The translations under genes were made by a program, and so were the position numbers. Below are positions 37,539 to 47,480 of a stretch of DNA of 64,000 nt, piece after piece; position 1 is the first letter of the stretch, and the number at the start of each line of letters is the position of its first letter. This stretch comes from Ophiodon elongatus (Eukaryota; Chordata; Actinopteri; Perciformes; Hexagrammidae). The stretch spans positions 1,340,501 to 1,404,500 of the forward strand of contig JACSYO010001861.1 of assembly GCA_016806645.1 (NCBI GenBank). Reading direction: 5' to 3'. Below the pieces are notes generated by a model, which was not told the origin of the DNA, ran no database searches, and worked only from the letters and a program-made list of their open reading frames with translations.

Positions 37539-38976
37539 CTGAGCGAGAGGGGGCCACTAGCCCTCGAGGTTTTTTGGAGTGTCAGGGTCAGTATAGTGGC
37601 CTTCAAACTGCCTCTCTAAAACACTATGGAAAACTACTTTGTTTAAAAGGAATTCATAAGACGTTGCTCCTCTTATAAAATACCATGAACATGTTTTTCT
37701 CCTTTGACTCACAGATGATCTTATTTGCCACATGTAGAATGGATCATCCGTCTAAGATTGAGGTTGAATGACATTCATGACACACAGACGCTTTTGAGGA
37801 GGAAGCTCCACATTTTGCAGTGTATAGTGTATTTTATTGGAGTCCTGAGTGGAACACAGTGACAAGATCGTCGAGAAGTGAGAGAGCGATGTTACAGAGA
37901 ACCTTGGAGAAGTGAAAAATATATCAGACACGGCAGACAATTTCTCTTTGCGAGTAGTTTTCCTGCCATGACACACAGTTTGTATGCCATTTGAGGCTTT
38001 TCCCAAAGCCACATTACATAATAATGCAGTGTGTGTTCAAAGCACTATGAATCACAATTACAAAAAGGCAGCTACACAAGATATTCATATTCATTTAAAT
38101 ACTAATTAGCACATTACAGAGACGCATGAGACCATGCAGTCATTGTCTATATTTCTGGTGAATTAGGTTTGCCTCGCAACAATTCAATGTCAAGAATTAT
38201 AATCAAATTGTTTTAGTTTCAACAGAGAACAATGGTTTTAACTTCAATAAAATGGCATTTACTGCGGTGCTCTTATATTGTATAGTATAGTTACCAGTGT
38301 GGCTGGTGTTGTTTTTACCTTGTGAGTCTGTGTGTGAGCCATCATGCCCTAATGTTGTCCTCGAGACACCTAAGGTGGCGTGAACTATACCGCGAAAGCA
38401 GCGTTGAGTACTTTGCCGGGTGTTGGTCTGTGGACAGATTTTGTCACTTTACAGGCGTGTAGTTGGGATCAAAGATAGGTGTGGTAGAAAGGGGCATTGG
38501 GCCCCCACTTTACGCCCCTGGCCCAATTATGTGATCTATCGCAAGATGGTCTCTAGTTTTCTGGAGGTGCTTCCATGTTTTTGTCCACTGTGTACTTTTT
38601 ATCTTCCTCAAACATGTGGTTCCTGAAGAACTCTGAAACAAGGCTTGTACAGTTGATAATATTTACTTCATTGATGAACCAGTAACTAAAGATTAGTTAT
38701 CTAACAGTTGTGTATCTACACACTCACCTTTCTTTCCGATCAACTTTGAATCTGCTGCTATATAACCAATATTGTACATATTAGTAAATACTTGTTCTCT
38801 CCATTAAAGTGGTACATCATGTTTACTGTATGTCCTCACTATGCCAGGCTAAATTTGATAACATGTTTTTCCTTCCCCTTTTGGCCCTCTGCCCGCACTA
38901 AGCTGACATTTTGAATACTGGTCTTTTTGAATATTGGATAGATCTTTAGTGCTAGCAGAGTATTTTAGTGTGGAAC

Positions 38977-39060
38977 CAGTATTGGGCAAGTTACTCAATT
39001 AGTCATTCAAAAAGTAATGTGTTACATTATTGGTTACTTTACTTTTGTTACTCAGCCCAG
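38977..39060 (+). repeat. teleost repeat fragment (GTTACTTT type)
   Basis: CAGTATTGGGCAAGTTACTC, AAAAAGTAATGTGTTACATT and TTGGTTACTTTACTTTTGTT resemble the end of a common fish repeat. A similar relic lies at 48140-48225 in suco intron 20. Confidence 0.45.
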
Positions 39061-40831
39061 CTCCATCAAAAGGTACCTTTAAACAACCCCAAATGCTCCA
39101 CATCCATTCGTCACATCTCTTGTAATTTCATGTGGAAGTAGAAAACAACCCCCACTCCCCAACTATATTAAACACGTGTTTTCATAACGAAATGTTTGCT
39201 CATGCAAAAGGTGGCATGATTGTTGCGTTTTTTAATTCAGCTGCTGTAATGTGGACATATTCTGAATTGTTACTAGCAATGCATTTTTATTTCATGATTA
39301 CTTTAGCAACACCTACCATTTTTGTGTCCTCTCGTGTTAAGTAGAGCATTATCCTATTTTTAAATAGGAATCCACTATTAATTAATTAATGACTTAATCC
39401 ATTAACATTAATATTCAACATACTGGATGTTTTACAATTAGTGAAAACATTGACACTGGATGTGTGTGAGAGATTAAGATCATGAATATGTGTGTGATCA
39501 AATACTGTATGTAATATACTCCAATATGTATTATTAAAAAAAATAACAAATTAGTTTAAAAGTGCCTACATGATAGGATTCAAAATGAGACAAAGACTAA
39601 TCAACAATGTCAGATATGATTTGAAAAGTCTGGAGAAGACCTGAAGATGGGTTTCGGCTTCAGTCAGAAGCACACACTGAGTAAGGTCACCTTTGGCATC
39701 TGGGTTGTGACTCATTCATCAGCAGGGGAAAGGTTAGGCTCCACGCTTCTGTGAAAGTGCACGTCATGCATGATCATTCTTTACTCTAGGCTGAATGATG
39801 TGCATCCTATCCTGTATTTAGTCAACATGTCACATCTCATCTGTGTGTGTCTGTGTCTCAGTTGACAACACAGTGTGACCCAGTGAATGTGGACTCAATA
39901 TCGTATGTACATACATCTGCACTCACGTCCCATGAATGCGGGACATATGATGGATGAGTGATATGTGACGAATATCCATTATCACCCCTCGCAAACCTCC
40001 GGCTTCTGTGTCAGATGAGCCATGATCAAGGGGAACACCTCTTGTTTCGGTGTGTCGCATCAGACAGCAGCAAATCTCAGATGACAGAGAGACACAGAGG
40101 AAATAAGTCCATGAAACATTAAGCAGAAGCTTCCCTGGAGGAGACTGTTATTAATATACATACATCTTCAACCAAAGGCTTATCCAATGTGGCATGTCTG
40201 CAGCACTTTTTAGAGTGTCTACTTCAACCCCACACACCGGGCTTAATCACAAGCGCATGGGAATGGGACTTCTGTGACAGTGGGCTTACCGAGGGGAAGG
40301 CATGGCCGAATTGATTCCAAGTGGCTGCCAACGTCTTATCGGCCTCTTGCTAAGCACCCTGCTAAACGGCCCTGTCAGAATGCCATTGTAGCTCAACCAG
40401 GAAGAAGATTTAACTCCTCCTAAATCACAACTACAAGTGCGTTTATTGTGATGTCCACCACTGGGAGGAAGTGCAGGAAATTGGGTCGAAGAAATATAAT
40501 GAGCGAGGTAATTTAAAGAAAAAGAAGGAAATGAGAAATAACACTCATGAAGACGGCGGCGGTGGGAGGGGATGGGAGAATCTATGACAGAAGTTGTAAA
40601 TCCGCATTTAATGCCGCGCTCTCAAATGGTATCCGCAGAACATCAAAGAAGCCCCCCCTTCTCCCCGCTCACAAAAATCTAAGAAAGCAAAGCACTCAGA
40701 GGATTATTCTCGTCCAATTGCAGACGCTCACACTGATAGGATCCTTCACCCCTCAGTAACCGAGCCCCCTCCCACACCGAGAGAGAGAAAAGTATGCGCC
40801 GTGAGAAGAAAAGAGGAAAGCTAAAGGAAGG

Positions 40832-40918
40832 TGTGTATATATATATATAGATATAGATATATCTAGATATATCTAGATATATCTATATCTAGATATATCT
40901 ATATATCTAGATATAGAT

Positions 40919-40951
<33 letters not shown>
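40832..40951. repeat. self-complementary AT/CTAGATAT repeat
   Basis: 120 bases made of TATATA, TCTAGATATATC and ATAGATAT words, largely self-complementary, ending in a pure TA run of about 15 units. Confidence 0.9.
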
Positions 40952-40957
<6 letters not shown>

Positions 40958-41105
40958 ATGTGTGAGTCAATCCATAAAGAGATGTCAGGATGTCGAGAAA
41001 AAGAAAAGAGAAGAAGAAAAAGAAAAAGAAAAATGAAAGTGAGGGTTTGCCCTTCTAAAGGACAGATAAGTATTCAGGCCCAATTAGAAGCCTTTAACTA
41101 TCTAG

Positions 41106-41108
41106 ACA

Positions 41109-41160
<52 letters not shown>

Positions 41161-41182
41161 GGACGCACGCACGCACGCACGC
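41106..41182. repeat. (ACGC)n microsatellite
   Basis: About 18 ACGC units with one AGG interruption at 41160-41162. Confidence 0.95.
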
Positions 41183-41734
41183 AAGGCCAAAATCAAGACC
41201 AACAGATGCCGGTATTTCCTCCTAGAATTGGTCAAGCTTCAAATACACTACATTTCCCATGGTGTAACCAACAGCATCATTTTGGTTCACCTTTCCAGCC
41301 TAAACAACATAACGCTGATGACATCACCAGGGGTTATTTCTCATGCTGTGTTCAGCCAGAACCCAAGGTACATTTTAGAGGCCGTGCTGCACGTAAAGTC
41401 AGTAGAAAGACATGAGTAGGTGCGAATACATGGCAATTTGCACACAGAGGTGCGAATTCAGGCAAAGATGTGTTGGTGGCAGTTGAAATTGACTTGAGGG
41501 AAAAGATGCACTTATCCTGGGGCTTTAAGAATCTAGTGTTACATCATAAATGTACAGAGACTATTGGAAATAGGAGAGCAATGAAAATAACTGAATCAGT
41601 CAATTTGTGGTTAATAAACTGCAGAAATTGGTCCAGCGGGCAAATTTAAGCAAATAACACAAGAAAAAATTGTGCTTCACTTTCTGTCTGAACACATCTT
41701 CAGTCTTAAAAGACATTACACAACTGTTTTCACC

Positions 41735-41822
41735 AGGGATGCACCGATCTGTCTTTTTCATTCCCTGGGACCCATCGTCACTGATAACCAATCCAGCTAT
41801 TTGAGTCAGTATATGTCTTATG
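41735..41822 (+). mobile_element. hAT-like element end (CAGGGATGCACCGAT)
   Basis: The sequence begins CAGGGATGCACCGATCTG, a common teleost hAT terminus, and runs into the next element at 41824. No matching right end was found, so it is a truncated copy or is interrupted by its neighbour. Confidence 0.45.
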
Positions 41823-41823
41823 T

Positions 41824-42582
41824 CAGGGGTCACTAATAGGTGGACCGCGGTCCGGTTCCGGACCCGGACCTGGACCTGGATGAGAAATCGAGTAGTCGGG
41901 GGGGAATTACGTGAGTCAGAGAAGTTCTTTAACTTGACGTTTTCCAAAAAGAGAAATGTGGTCAGCGAGACCAGATCCTTTAATCAAGAATGGACAGACT
42001 CTTATAAGTTCATTTATCCCACTAGTAGTTCAAAACCAGTGTGTCTCATATGTTCAGAGACCTTGGATATTATTAAAAGCGACAATGTGAAACACCACTA
42101 CGAGACAAAGCACAACTCTTGAGCAAATGTACCCACTCACATCCGAAATGAAGGCACAGAAAAATAAACCGTAGAGCCCAATATGATCTGAATCCCAAAA
42201 CATTAATTCTCTGCCCAACAATGATGTTAACAGAGAGGACTAGAGCTGAAACAAGTGGTTTTGTTAACCACAGATAAAGTCCCTGCACATAAATTTCTCT
42301 TGAAGATGACAAGAATATAATATCATGGCTTTTTTGGGGGGCATCACTTTGCACCTGAATGAACTGAATTTAAAGCTGAATTTCATTTTTCTAAAATTAA
42401 GTACTTTATTTTGAGATGCACATTTTTCAAAAGCTTTCTGTTATGTATTTATTTTTTTTAATCCAGTCATTTTAGATTATTTATTATTTATAATTCATCC
42501 AGTAAAATTTGAAAACTAACAATAAAGATTGTTGAGATATTATTTCTTTATTCAATTTGAGAGTCAGTTGTTGACCCTAACC
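41824..42582 (+). mobile_element. hAT transposon remnant with BED-type zinc finger
   Basis: The left end CAGGGGTCACTAATAGG followed by GGACCGCGGTCC is a typical hAT terminus. A degenerate match (TTGTTGACCCT) near 42570-42580 may be the right end. The open frame to 42122 encodes an hAT/ZBED-like N-terminus: FNQEWTDSYKFIY, then KPVCLICSETL and HHYETKH, giving the C-x2-C and H-x4-H ligands. Directly afterwards the expected continuation (EQMYPLTSEMKAQK) is in another frame, so the gene is frameshifted, and the catalytic part is missing. An inactive, internally deleted copy. Confidence 0.7.
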
Positions 42583-43561
42583 CTAATTCTGTCTAAATAC
42601 CCTGTCCTGTGTATATCCCTAGCTTTCACAGGTTATGTAGTATTCTTTCTGACATTAAACTGACCTTTGTGGGTAGAACTGGTGGAATGCCTCTTAACTA
42701 AATATTTAGAGTGTCAGAAAACCACTTCTGGCCAGACTCAGGACTTAATTTCTTCTGTATTGTCAGGATTCAAGCAAGAGATGGAGCTAGCTAACAAAGC
42801 ATCTGAGCAGACACCTGTGTATCAAATAAAAACATACAGATACAACAGCACACTGAGAATATTCAGTCCATAACAGACCTCGGATAAAGTGCCCGTGAAA
42901 AGAGGATTGCAGCCCTGCATTTACAGATAATCTTTGGAACGAGGCAGGGCAAAGAGAAACCTAGGAATTGTGTTAACAAAATGAAGGGAAAAAAAAGAGC
43001 ATCAGGCCCGCTTATCTCTGAAAGGCTCCTGCTACCCAACCGGGTCAGATGAATAAAGAGGTTTTAACCTAATTTCTCACATCCACCACCGTTCTCTGAC
43101 CATGCCTGACCGCAGCGAGCAAGAGACAGCGTGTGTAAGTAATGGAATTAATCCAGTTTTTCTGACTTGAAATACACAGCTGGAGCCATATGATAAATGC
43201 TTTTGGTTGAGGCTGCACATCAAAAGATGCCGTCTTCAAAACACATTTTCAGCCAGTGTTCTGGTTTCCATGAAACACTACATATGAACACTACAAAATA
43301 GTGAGCACATTTGGTCTGAATATTCCTTGCTTCAGAGTCTAACAAGTGCATTTTAATAAAAGAACACAAATATGGTAATAAACGCAGCAGTTTGAGTGGC
43401 TCCATGGTGGCAAAGACAAAAGCAAATGAATATGCATGGCGGAGAGCTGTAATAGCCCTTGAACTAATTTACTTCCATCCTGAGTAATGACTCATCACGT
43501 GGAAAATGATGGTGAGGGTGGGATCAAAAATCATATTAAGAAAGATTATCCCAGGATTACA

Positions 43562-43575
43562 CTGCCCCCTGCTGG
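43562..43575 (-). promoter_or_regulatory. CTCF-type core motif
   Basis: On the minus strand the 14 bases read CCAGCAGGGGGCAG, a full match to the CTCF core CCASYAGRKGGCRS. It may derive from an old repeat, since similar cores occur in the teleost repeats at 20262 and 21073. Confidence 0.45.
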
Positions 43576-43732
43576 ACAAGCCAACAAAAGACTTACATAA
43601 GAGCTTACGGTCGTTCAGTTTTCTGAAACCTGCAGACAAGGGTGAAATGATTGTATCATACCTTCTTGTTTTTATCAAAACTGCTGTCTCGTGAATACAT
43701 AAACTCACAATGATGCAAACAGGTTTCATAAA

Positions 43733-44076
43733 CGTGTGTGTGTGTGTGTGTGTTTGAGAATATTTGTTAGTGCTTTTCCAGTTTGTGTGGTTTTGTTACT
43801 GCACTGTATATGTAAACATATCTTCTAGCAATATGTGCGAGTGTGTGTGTGTGTGTGCGTGGGTGTGTGTGTGTGTGTTTGAGAATATTTGTTAGTGCTT
43901 TTCCAGTTTGTGTGGTTTTGTTACTGCACTGTATATGTGAACATGTCTTCTAGCAATATGTGCGAGTGTGTGTGTGAGAGAATATTTGTTAGTGCATTTC
44001 CAGTTTGTGTGGTTTTGTTACTGCACTGTGTATGTGAACATGTCTTCTAGCAACGTTTGCAAGAGTGTGTGTGTGT
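43733..44076. repeat. three-unit minisatellite, about 100-126 bases per unit
   Basis: Three head-to-tail units each contain GAATATTTGTTAGTGC, CCAGTTTGTGTGGTTTTGTT and ACTGCACTGTATATG, then TCTTCTAGCAA, separated by GT-rich spacers of changing length. Units begin near 43757, 43882 and 43979. Confidence 0.85.
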
Positions 44077-45469
44077 ATCCTCCCTCCTTCGAATGTGTAT
44101 TGCTTCAATTGTTAGACATTTTGAGCTTTTTAATTGGTTGAGAAGATTTGCAAAACAAACCATCTGCTTTAAAAAGACCAAGGTCACTCAGCCAATCACA
44201 GAAAATCATCTGAATGTCTGTGCCATATTAAAAGACGTTACCACATATTCTAGGACCTATCAGATTGTGTGATCTGTTAAGACATTCCCCCCATAGTTGA
44301 CCCTCTCAGATTTGAATATAACACTGCTGTCATCAACTGTGCTGCTTATATTCCAGTGAATTAAACCTACCGTATCTGGTACTCAACTACAAACAAACAG
44401 TACAAGCACAACATAACACTAGTCACAACAAGAATAAGCAGTTACTGCTACCTTTCAATAATACTGTATTAAACAACAAAATTCCCTCTTGAAACAGGGA
44501 AAACATGATTCTCATTGTGTGCTCAATGCCAGTTACAGAACAGCTCTCCTGAGGCTGGGCCCATTCACCTGCTCAAGGTCCCTCAGTGAGGTGGATGCCT
44601 CCTCTAACTAGGTCTCAAATCCATCGCAGGCCTGATCCAAATATTTCCCTTTTACAGCACTTGAGATAATTAAGCTTCATTCTTCTATAGAAAAAAAGGT
44701 GTAGATATCAAATGTAATGCGTGTAACGGTATTGTACAATTGCAGGAGTGTCACTCTCACCGACACATCACGCTTCATATGACTGAACAACTTGAGGGGA
44801 GAACTCAAAAGCCAACGCATGTCTAAGATCGGAGATTTTTTTGTCAAACAGTTCCCATGCAAGTAGTCCATGCATAATATAATATCTACATGTAATATCT
44901 ACATAATATCTGCATGTGCTGTGGCTCAGCATTCATCACAATAACCATCCAGCCTCATGTTCACGGAAACTTTTACAAAACATGAATAGGAAATTACCGT
45001 TAACGTGTAACCTGCAGTGATATTTTAGGTGGACAATGATGCTGCAACACCCAAAACAATTTGAAACCCCCCCACACACTTTTAACACAGGTGATAATCT
45101 GAATGGTACATATCTAATCTCCTCATCGTGCTGCTCAATTCTCTGTCAGGTGGGTAACAATGTTTGCGTGGTCCTGTTGTTTTCATATTTGGTAATCCTC
45201 TCAGAAAGATGCGTGCCATGACCGTTAAACCACTTCCTGACCATTGCCTCAGAGTAACACTCACATGCCGGCGGTCAGCCGTTCTCAGGAGACCCAGAGA
45301 TATTTTTAGTGGCGGTTTGCTTCTCAACATTATGGTGCTGCTGGTGGACACCGAGGTGTTTCCTGTCACGGTTTTTCCTCAAAAGTCTGACTTTCAAACC
45401 TTGTACATGATAACACACATCATTCACGGTGGCTGCAGGAACTTTCTACAAAATACCAACTTCTACCCG

Positions 45470-45600
45470 CAGATGACGTCAGAAACGTCGCGTGGCTAGT
45501 AGCCAATCAGCACCACGAGTGTGTCGTCAGCTCGTTGACAGTTGATTGGCGGAAGGCTTTGGGCATGCGTACTGTGTTTCCCACACTCCGGGCACTTGAC
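45470..45600. promoter_or_regulatory. CpG-rich CRE/CCAAT cluster, promoter-like
   Basis: The block has a perfect CRE palindrome TGACGTCA at 45474-45481, CCAAT at 45503-45507, an inverted CCAAT (ATTGG) at 45545-45549 and a GCATGCGTAC stretch resembling half an NRF1 site. It is richer in CpG than its surroundings. It sits about 1 kb beyond the suco stop codon. No gene is evident on either side, although short open frames flank it (for example 45082-45369 minus). Confidence 0.4.
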
Positions 45601-46424
45601 GCTGAGAGCCTGAGGCTATCCCCACATCACAGCCTCTCAAGCCAAGTGCCATCAAAACACCATTTTAAATCTATTCAATCCAGTCACTGACCTTGAATTG
45701 TAAATAATGATTAATGACAGCAGCAGGTTGGGCTTTGCCGCTCTTGCTCCATGTGCCCTATGGCCTCCAGTAACCTGCACTTGTGTTTCATCTGCTTGCA
45801 TAGAGTAACCACACCAAGTAAATGTGTCTGGAGTTTATCTACTTATACTAATATTAAAATGTTTTTGCTCCTATAACGTCATGCCTGGACTTGAGTGCAG
45901 TTGATTGATTAAACTCTGTTTTTAGGCATCTCTGATTTGGGTCATTTTGAGGTTGAGAGGTTTCATTCAAGCTTATTCCAGAACCAGTTGCTGTATAAAA
46001 GTACCAAGAAATACATTTACATTTTCATTGAAGTCTTTCATGTTGTGTGCAAAAGACCCTCTCTCTTCTCTTTCAGGTTTACTGAATCAAACATTTTCAG
46101 CGACAGTTTCTGTGCTTTTACTTTGAAGGTGAACTGACCACAGAAAACATCCCGAGCTCGCTCTTGAAAATTTGAGACAATGTACTGACAGCAGGTTTAC
46201 GTAGGAGGTCAGAACTGATTTTTTTATGAAATAAAAAAAAAAAAAAAAAGAAAAGGTAGAGGTGGAAAACTGAGATGGATGTTTGAAAAACAAGAATTTC
46301 TTCACAATAGATGTTTTTCACAGGGTCAGTGTGCAGCATGTCGATAATAACACTGGATTGAATAATTTTGTTCATGTGTCAGGTCAATAGTCACAGTAAA
46401 TATTTCCAAACAAAACATAACATC

Positions 46425-46430
46425 TTTAAT
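46425..46430 (-). terminator. possible suco poly(A) signal (ATTAAA)
   Basis: ATTAAA on the minus strand lies about 185 bases after the suco stop codon and is followed by GT-rich sequence near 46395-46415. No canonical AATAAA is seen closer to the stop. A more distal signal cannot be excluded. Confidence 0.35.
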
Positions 46431-46614
46431 GGAAAGCTGGGAAGACATTTCTATTATTTGAAGTATAACAAATATAAACATCTGACGAGAACAAAGACAA
46501 AAAGCAAGAGTGAAGTGATTGTCTTGTATCGAAGCTTAAAGCTGCCTTGTGGCTACAGAAATAACATCCATCCTCTTTTGGAAAGAGTTAAGCGGTCAGT
46601 GAGAAGAAGTCCTT

Positions 46615-47480
46615 TCAAACAGAACCTGAGAGGGCAACGTTTACCCCAAAAGTCCCAGAGCTTTGCTCAGTTTTCCTGTTCATGATGTCCTGTATGGTAG
46701 AGATGTGCAAAGGTTCGCTCCGGTCCCTCCGTGGGACCTGAAGCAAGTCCAACCCCGAACAACTAGACTTTGGACGCCTGCGTCTGAATGCCCGTTTCTC
46801 CGCCCGGGTCTTTGGTGGAGGGAGCCCATCACAGATTCGGTTGCAAGCTGTGGTGATGCCACAGAAGGAAGGGTCATCTGAATGTGAAGACCCCTCTGAG
46901 CTGCCCTCTGATGGCGAGTCTCTAAACAAAGGTTGAAGCAACCTTTTTGCAAGGGGTGTGGGGTTTGTGGTGACGGGTACACCATTACATAAAACCACTC
47001 CGTTACACAGTTCTGGAGCAGCATGAAAAGAGGGCTTCAGAGTCTCCACCTTCTCCATGGGTTTTATCTTACGGCGTCTTCTCTGTGTGGGGAAAAACGA
47101 GAGAGAAAAATGTTAACTGTAATCGGTTACAACCAGTATTTCAAACTGATATCCAACAAAACTATTCTGCAGTGCAACAATTTCATCTTTACACACCTTT
47201 CTGTTAGCTGGACAAAGGCTCTGCGTCTCCTCTGCATGCAGCATTTCTGGGCCTGTGAGCCAAAGATTGAGGTTAATTTCTACCAAGATAACAACTGGCT
47301 CACACTCGATTGATTATCTATTCAAGATATATGAAAAAACAAAACCTTGAAAACAGATTAATATTATTACCCTGATAGCACTTATGTAGTAGAACCGTAC
47401 CTTCAGTGGTGGCAAGTGAGTGGATGAGTGGATAGGATGCACTCCTCTTCAAGCCCGTCTCATCACAGGAAGAGAACTGC
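46615..47480 (-). CDS. suco: suco exons 22-24: cytosolic tail and stop codon
   Basis: Exons 47480-47401, 47252-47197 and 47082-46615 encode residues about 1123-1324. Features are a Ser/Tyr island (LKRSASYPLIHS), a basic RRRRKIKP cluster, the PSEGSSEGSSHSDDPSFCGI motif with Cys-rich continuation, another basic run (KRAFRRRRPKS) and the terminal GTFGV block. The same order occurs in vertebrate SUCO. The stop codon is TGA at 46617-46615. The tail is cytosolic by topology; its function is not established here. Confidence 0.95.

Larger units (their letters stand above)
32400..41730. other. non-coding flank with the 37.4 kb exon-like block
   Basis: Contains GT and CA tracts (32719, 34682), repeat copy 5, the exon-like block at 37375-37538, a repeat fragment at 38977 and the AT and ACGC tracts at 40832-41182. 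No recognised gene. Confidence 0.55.
42600..46400. other. suco 3' flank
   Basis: Holds the minisatellite (43733), the CTCF-type core (43562) and the CRE/CCAAT cluster (45470). No exon of another gene recognised. Confidence 0.55.

Noticed and set aside
40958..41419. 153-codon plus-strand frame
   Set aside because: Made of a Lys/Arg-rich A tract and Ala-Arg-Thr-His repeats from the ACGC microsatellite.
45082..45499. Opposing frames of 95 and 111 codons beside the CRE/CCAAT cluster
   Set aside because: Neither has a recognisable domain or splice support; kept only as context for the promoter-like cluster.
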